From: Rubrobacter sp.
GTDB taxonomy: Bacteria; Actinomycetota; Rubrobacteria; Rubrobacterales; Rubrobacteraceae
Assembly (NCBI GenBank): GCA_016781705.1
Contig: JADDPV010000006.1
Location: 1 to 16,203, forward strand
DNA: 16,203 bases
Direction of reading: 5' to 3'
Part shown: positions 12,473-16,203 of the stretch, one piece after another
Position numbering within the stretch: the first letter of the stretch is position 1
Layout of the letters: every line of letters begins with the position of its first letter
Program-made: the position numbers and the translations under genes
Notes under the pieces: generated by a model
Told to the model about the DNA's origin: nothing
Seen by the model: only the letters and a program-made list of their open reading frames with translations
Databases searched by the model: none

Positions 12473-15029
12473 AGAGAAACTCTTCGAGGCGGGCGTAGAG
12501 CGTTTCGAGCAGGGCGCCGTTGGCGCGCAGCTTCTCGCGCTCGGCCTCGACGATGTTGGCCGGCGCCTTCTGGATGAACCTCTCGTTGGAGAGCTTGCCC
12601 TCCGCCCGTTTGAACTCGCCCTCGACGCGCGAGACCTCCCGGCGCAGGCGCTCCACCTCCCCGCGCCGCATCTCCTCCGAGAGCGCTAGCTCGACCACAT
12701 CCGCGCCCGCAGGCAGCGCCGCCGTGAAGGAGCCGTCGAAGCCCCGGACGGGCCGGACCCCGGCCAGCGCCGAGAACACCCCGAGGTCGACCCCCTCCGG
12801 CGCCCGCCCCTCGAGCTCCCCCTCGACCTTCGACTCCGCCCGGAACGAACGCACCGCCGTGACCGCCGCGCGCGTCAACTCCAGCTTCCGGCCCGCCTCG
12901 TCGTCCACGAGCGCGGGGTCGAAGCGCGGGAACTCCGCGCTTATCAGGAGTCCCTCGCCGCCGAGAATACGCCACATCTCCTCCGTGGCGAAAGGCATCA
13001 CCGGGTGCAAGAGGCGCAGGACGCCGCCGAACACCTCGCGCAAGATGCGCGGCGTCTCGGGCGAGGGGGCGGCTTTGGAGATCTCCACGTACCAGTCGGC
13101 GAAGCGGTGCCAGGCGAAGTCGTAGACCAAGCGCATCGCTTCGGAGAACTCGCACTCCTCCAGGAGCCGGTCGTACTCGCGGGCCGTCTCGTTGAAGGAG
13201 TGCAGGATCCAACGATCCGAAACCGATGTCTCACCACCCCCGCCGCCGCCGTCAGCCTCCGGGTACCCCGAGATGAACCGGGCGACGTTCCACAGCTTGG
13301 TGACGAAGCCGCGCCCGAGCTGCGCCCGCTCGTAGGAGTATGCGAAGTCCTGGGTCGAGGACTGATAGAGAAGGCCAAAGCGCACCGCGTCGGTGCCGTA
13401 CTCCTCAAAGAGCCGGAGCGGGTTTATGGTGTTCCCTTTGGACTTGCTCATTTTAGTGCCGTCCTCGGCCAGGACGATAGAGTGGACGTTCACCTTCTCG
13501 AACGGGACCTCTGCGCGAAACCGGAGCCCGTTCATGATCATGCGCGCCACCCACAGGTACATGATCTCACGCGCCGTGCTTAGCAGGCTCGTCGGGTAGA
13601 AGTACGCCAGGTCCTCCGTCTCCTCCGGCCAGCCCAGAGTCGCGAACGGCCATAGACCGCTGCTGAACCACGTATCCAGGATGTCCGGGTCCTGCTGCCA
13701 CCCCTCGCCGGGCGACTCCTTCGCCGCCACCACCTCGCCGTCCGGGCCATACCAAACGGGGATGCGGTGCCCCCACCACAGCTGGCGGCTCACGTTCCAG
13801 TCCTGCAGGTTCTCCAGCCAGCGTATCGTCTCGCGCCGCCAGGAGTCGGGGTAGACGGCTATCTCCCCGTTCTTCAACGCCTCGATAGCGGGCTCGGCGA
13901 GCTCCTTCATCGAGATCCACCACTGCTCGCTGAGCCACGGCTCGATGACGGTCCCGCAACGGTCGCAGTGCCCGAGCCTGTACCTGTGCGGCCTCACCTC
14001 TCCGAGCAACCCCTCCTCATCGAGCCGCCCAACGATGGCCTTCCTGGCCTCCTCGCGGCTCATCCCCTCGAATCGCGCACCGTTCGCGTTGATCGTGCCG
14101 TCCGGGTTGAACGCGTTGACCGCCGAAAGGCCGTGCCTCTTGCCGATCTCGAAGTCGTTCGGGTCGTGCGCCGGTGTAACCTTCAACACGCCGGTCCCGA
14201 AGCTCGGGTCCACGTAGTCGTCGGCGAGCACCTCAACCTCGCGCCCGACGAACGGCACCTCGACCCGCCGCCCAACGAGGTCCTTGTACCGCTCGTCCTC
14301 CGGGTTCACGACGAGCGCGACGTCCCCGAGCATCGTCTCGGGGCGCGTGGTGAAGACCTGGGCGTAAGGGTTGCCGTCGGGCCCGGGACCTTCGCCGTCG
14401 GCGAAGGGGTAGCGGAGGCCATAGAGCTTGCCCTCGGTCTCTTCGTAGTTGACTTCGAGATCGCTGATGGCGGAGCGGTCGCGCGGGCACCAGTTGGTGA
14501 TGCGGTTGCCACGGTAGATCAGCCCGGCCTCGTACAGCTCGACAAACGCGGTGAGGACGGCGTCCACGTACGCCTCGTCCATCGTGTAGCGCAAGCGTCG
14601 CCAGTCGACCGACGCCCCGAGCTTACGGAGCTGGCCGAGGATCTGGCTCCGCGACTCGTCGGCGAACTCGCGGCACAGCTCTATGAACCGCTCGCGGCCG
14701 ACGTCCCACTTGGTCTTGCCCTCCTCGCGCAACAGCTTGCGCTCGACGACGTTCTGCAGCGCGATGGAGGCGTGATCCACCCCGGGGAGCCACAGGGCCT
14801 CGTACCCTTTCATCCGCGCCCGCCTGACGAGTGCGTCCTGGATCGCACCGTTGAGCGCGTGACCCATGTGCAGGGCGCCCGTCACGTTCGGTGGGGGGAT
14901 GACGATGCAGTAGGGCTTCTTCTCGGGATTCGGGTCCGCCTCGAAGGCGCCCGCGCGCTCCCACCCTTCGTAGACCCGGCCCTCGACGGCCGCCGGATCG
15001 TAGGTCTTGGGGATCTCCGCCTGACTCAA
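12471..15029 (-). CDS. valS: Valyl-tRNA synthetase
   Basis: This class I synthetase charges tRNA-Val and edits misactivated threonine. From TTG at 15029 it has 852 residues. The Rossmann signatures are PPPNVTGALHMGH (45-57, HIGH motif as HMGH) and KMSKS (526-530). The editing domain holds TTRPETMLGDVA (228-239 region) and GTGVLKVTPAHDPNDFEIG (278-296). A CDRC pair (355-358) fits the usual zinc knuckle. The C-terminal tRNA-binding coiled coil is about 781-852, with NERFIQKAPANIV (815-827). A glycine run (594-599) lies in a linker. The start has only GGA upstream; longer readings run inside clpX. It begins 20 nt after the clpX stop, and no T-box is visible. Confidence 0.96.
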   Translation of the reverse strand: MSQAEIPKTYDPAAVEGRVYEGWERAGAFEADPNPEKKPYCIVIPPPNVTGALHMGHALNGAIQDALVRRARMKGYEALWLPGVDHASIALQNVVERKLLREEGKTKWDVGRERFIELCREFADESRSQILGQLRKLGASVDWRRLRYTMDEAYVDAVLTAFVELYEAGLIYRGNRITNWCPRDRSAISDLEVNYEETEGKLYGLRYPFADGEGPGPDGNPYAQVFTTRPETMLGDVALVVNPEDERYKDLVGRRVEVPFVGREVEVLADDYVDPSFGTGVLKVTPAHDPNDFEIGKRHGLSAVNAFNPDGTINANGARFEGMSREEARKAIVGRLDEEGLLGEVRPHRYRLGHCDRCGTVIEPWLSEQWWISMKELAEPAIEALKNGEIAVYPDSWRRETIRWLENLQDWNVSRQLWWGHRIPVWYGPDGEVVAAKESPGEGWQQDPDILDTWFSSGLWPFATLGWPEETEDLAYFYPTSLLSTAREIMYLWVARMIMNGLRFRAEVPFEKVNVHSIVLAEDGTKMSKSKGNTINPLRLFEEYGTDAVRFGLLYQSSTQDFAYSYERAQLGRGFVTKLWNVARFISGYPEADGGGGGGETSVSDRWILHSFNETAREYDRLLEECEFSEAMRLVYDFAWHRFADWYVEISKAAPSPETPRILREVFGGVLRLLHPVMPFATEEMWRILGGEGLLISAEFPRFDPALVDDEAGRKLELTRAAVTAVRSFRAESKVEGELEGRAPEGVDLGVFSALAGVRPVRGFDGSFTAALPAGADVVELALSEEMRRGEVERLRREVSRVEGEFKRAEGKLSNERFIQKAPANIVEAEREKLRANGALLETLYARLEEFL

Positions 15030-15049
15030 AGTATCCGAAGGGGACCGGG

Positions 15050-16203
<1,154 letters not shown>

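Noticed and set aside
12331..13212. 293-codon minus-strand frame overlapping the valS-folC junction
   Set aside because: It is out of frame with both genes, rich in R, G and A as expected of a GC-rich shadow, and no family is recognisable.

Overview
The window is a GC-rich, densely packed stretch of a bacterial chromosome. Every gene I can support lies on the minus strand, so transcription runs from the right edge to the left. In that order the genes are clpX (5' end cut off by the window), valS, folC, an unlisted 33-codon membrane ORF, a membrane-anchored double zinc-ribbon protein, ndk, maf, radC, mreB, mreC, mreD, rodA, rplU, rpmA, obg, nadD, rsfS, tRNA-Ala(GGC), comEA and comEC. The order resembles two neighbouring Bacillus subtilis segments compressed together (clpX..valS-folC..maf-radC-mreBCD..rplU-rpmA..obg, and nadD..rsfS..comEA..comEC). 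With the high GC, the heavy use of TTG and GTG starts and the presence of mreBCD, this suggests a deep-branching actinobacterium such as Rubrobacter. That assignment is inference; no 16S or similar marker is present.

Right third (about 10.2-16.2 kb): protein quality control (ClpX), valine charging (ValRS), folate polyglutamylation (FolC), a two-gene membrane pair of unknown role (33-aa peptide plus double zinc ribbon), and nucleoside diphosphate kinase. Junctions are tight: 20 nt (clpX/valS), 12 nt (valS/folC), an 8-nt overlap, a 4-nt ATGA overlap, and 18 nt.

Middle (about 5.3-10.2 kb): the nucleotide house-cleaning enzyme Maf, RadC, and the rod-shape elongasome MreB-MreC-MreD-RodA. mreD and rodA overlap by four bases. 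No transpeptidase (PBP2) gene lies with them.

Left third (1-5.3 kb): the ribosome-linked set rplU-rpmA-obg-nadD-rsfS, preceded by a 118-nt gap holding a promoter-like -10. A near-consensus promoter then drives tRNA-Ala, followed 30 nt later by the DNA-uptake genes comEA-comEC. ComEC ends without its usual C-terminal metallo-beta-lactamase domain.

No gene-free stretch exceeds about 125 nt. I saw no mobile elements, CRISPR arrays, phage genes or long repeats, and no clear candidate for a wholly new system. The least explained parts are the small ORF plus zinc-ribbon pair and the tRNA-linked competence genes.
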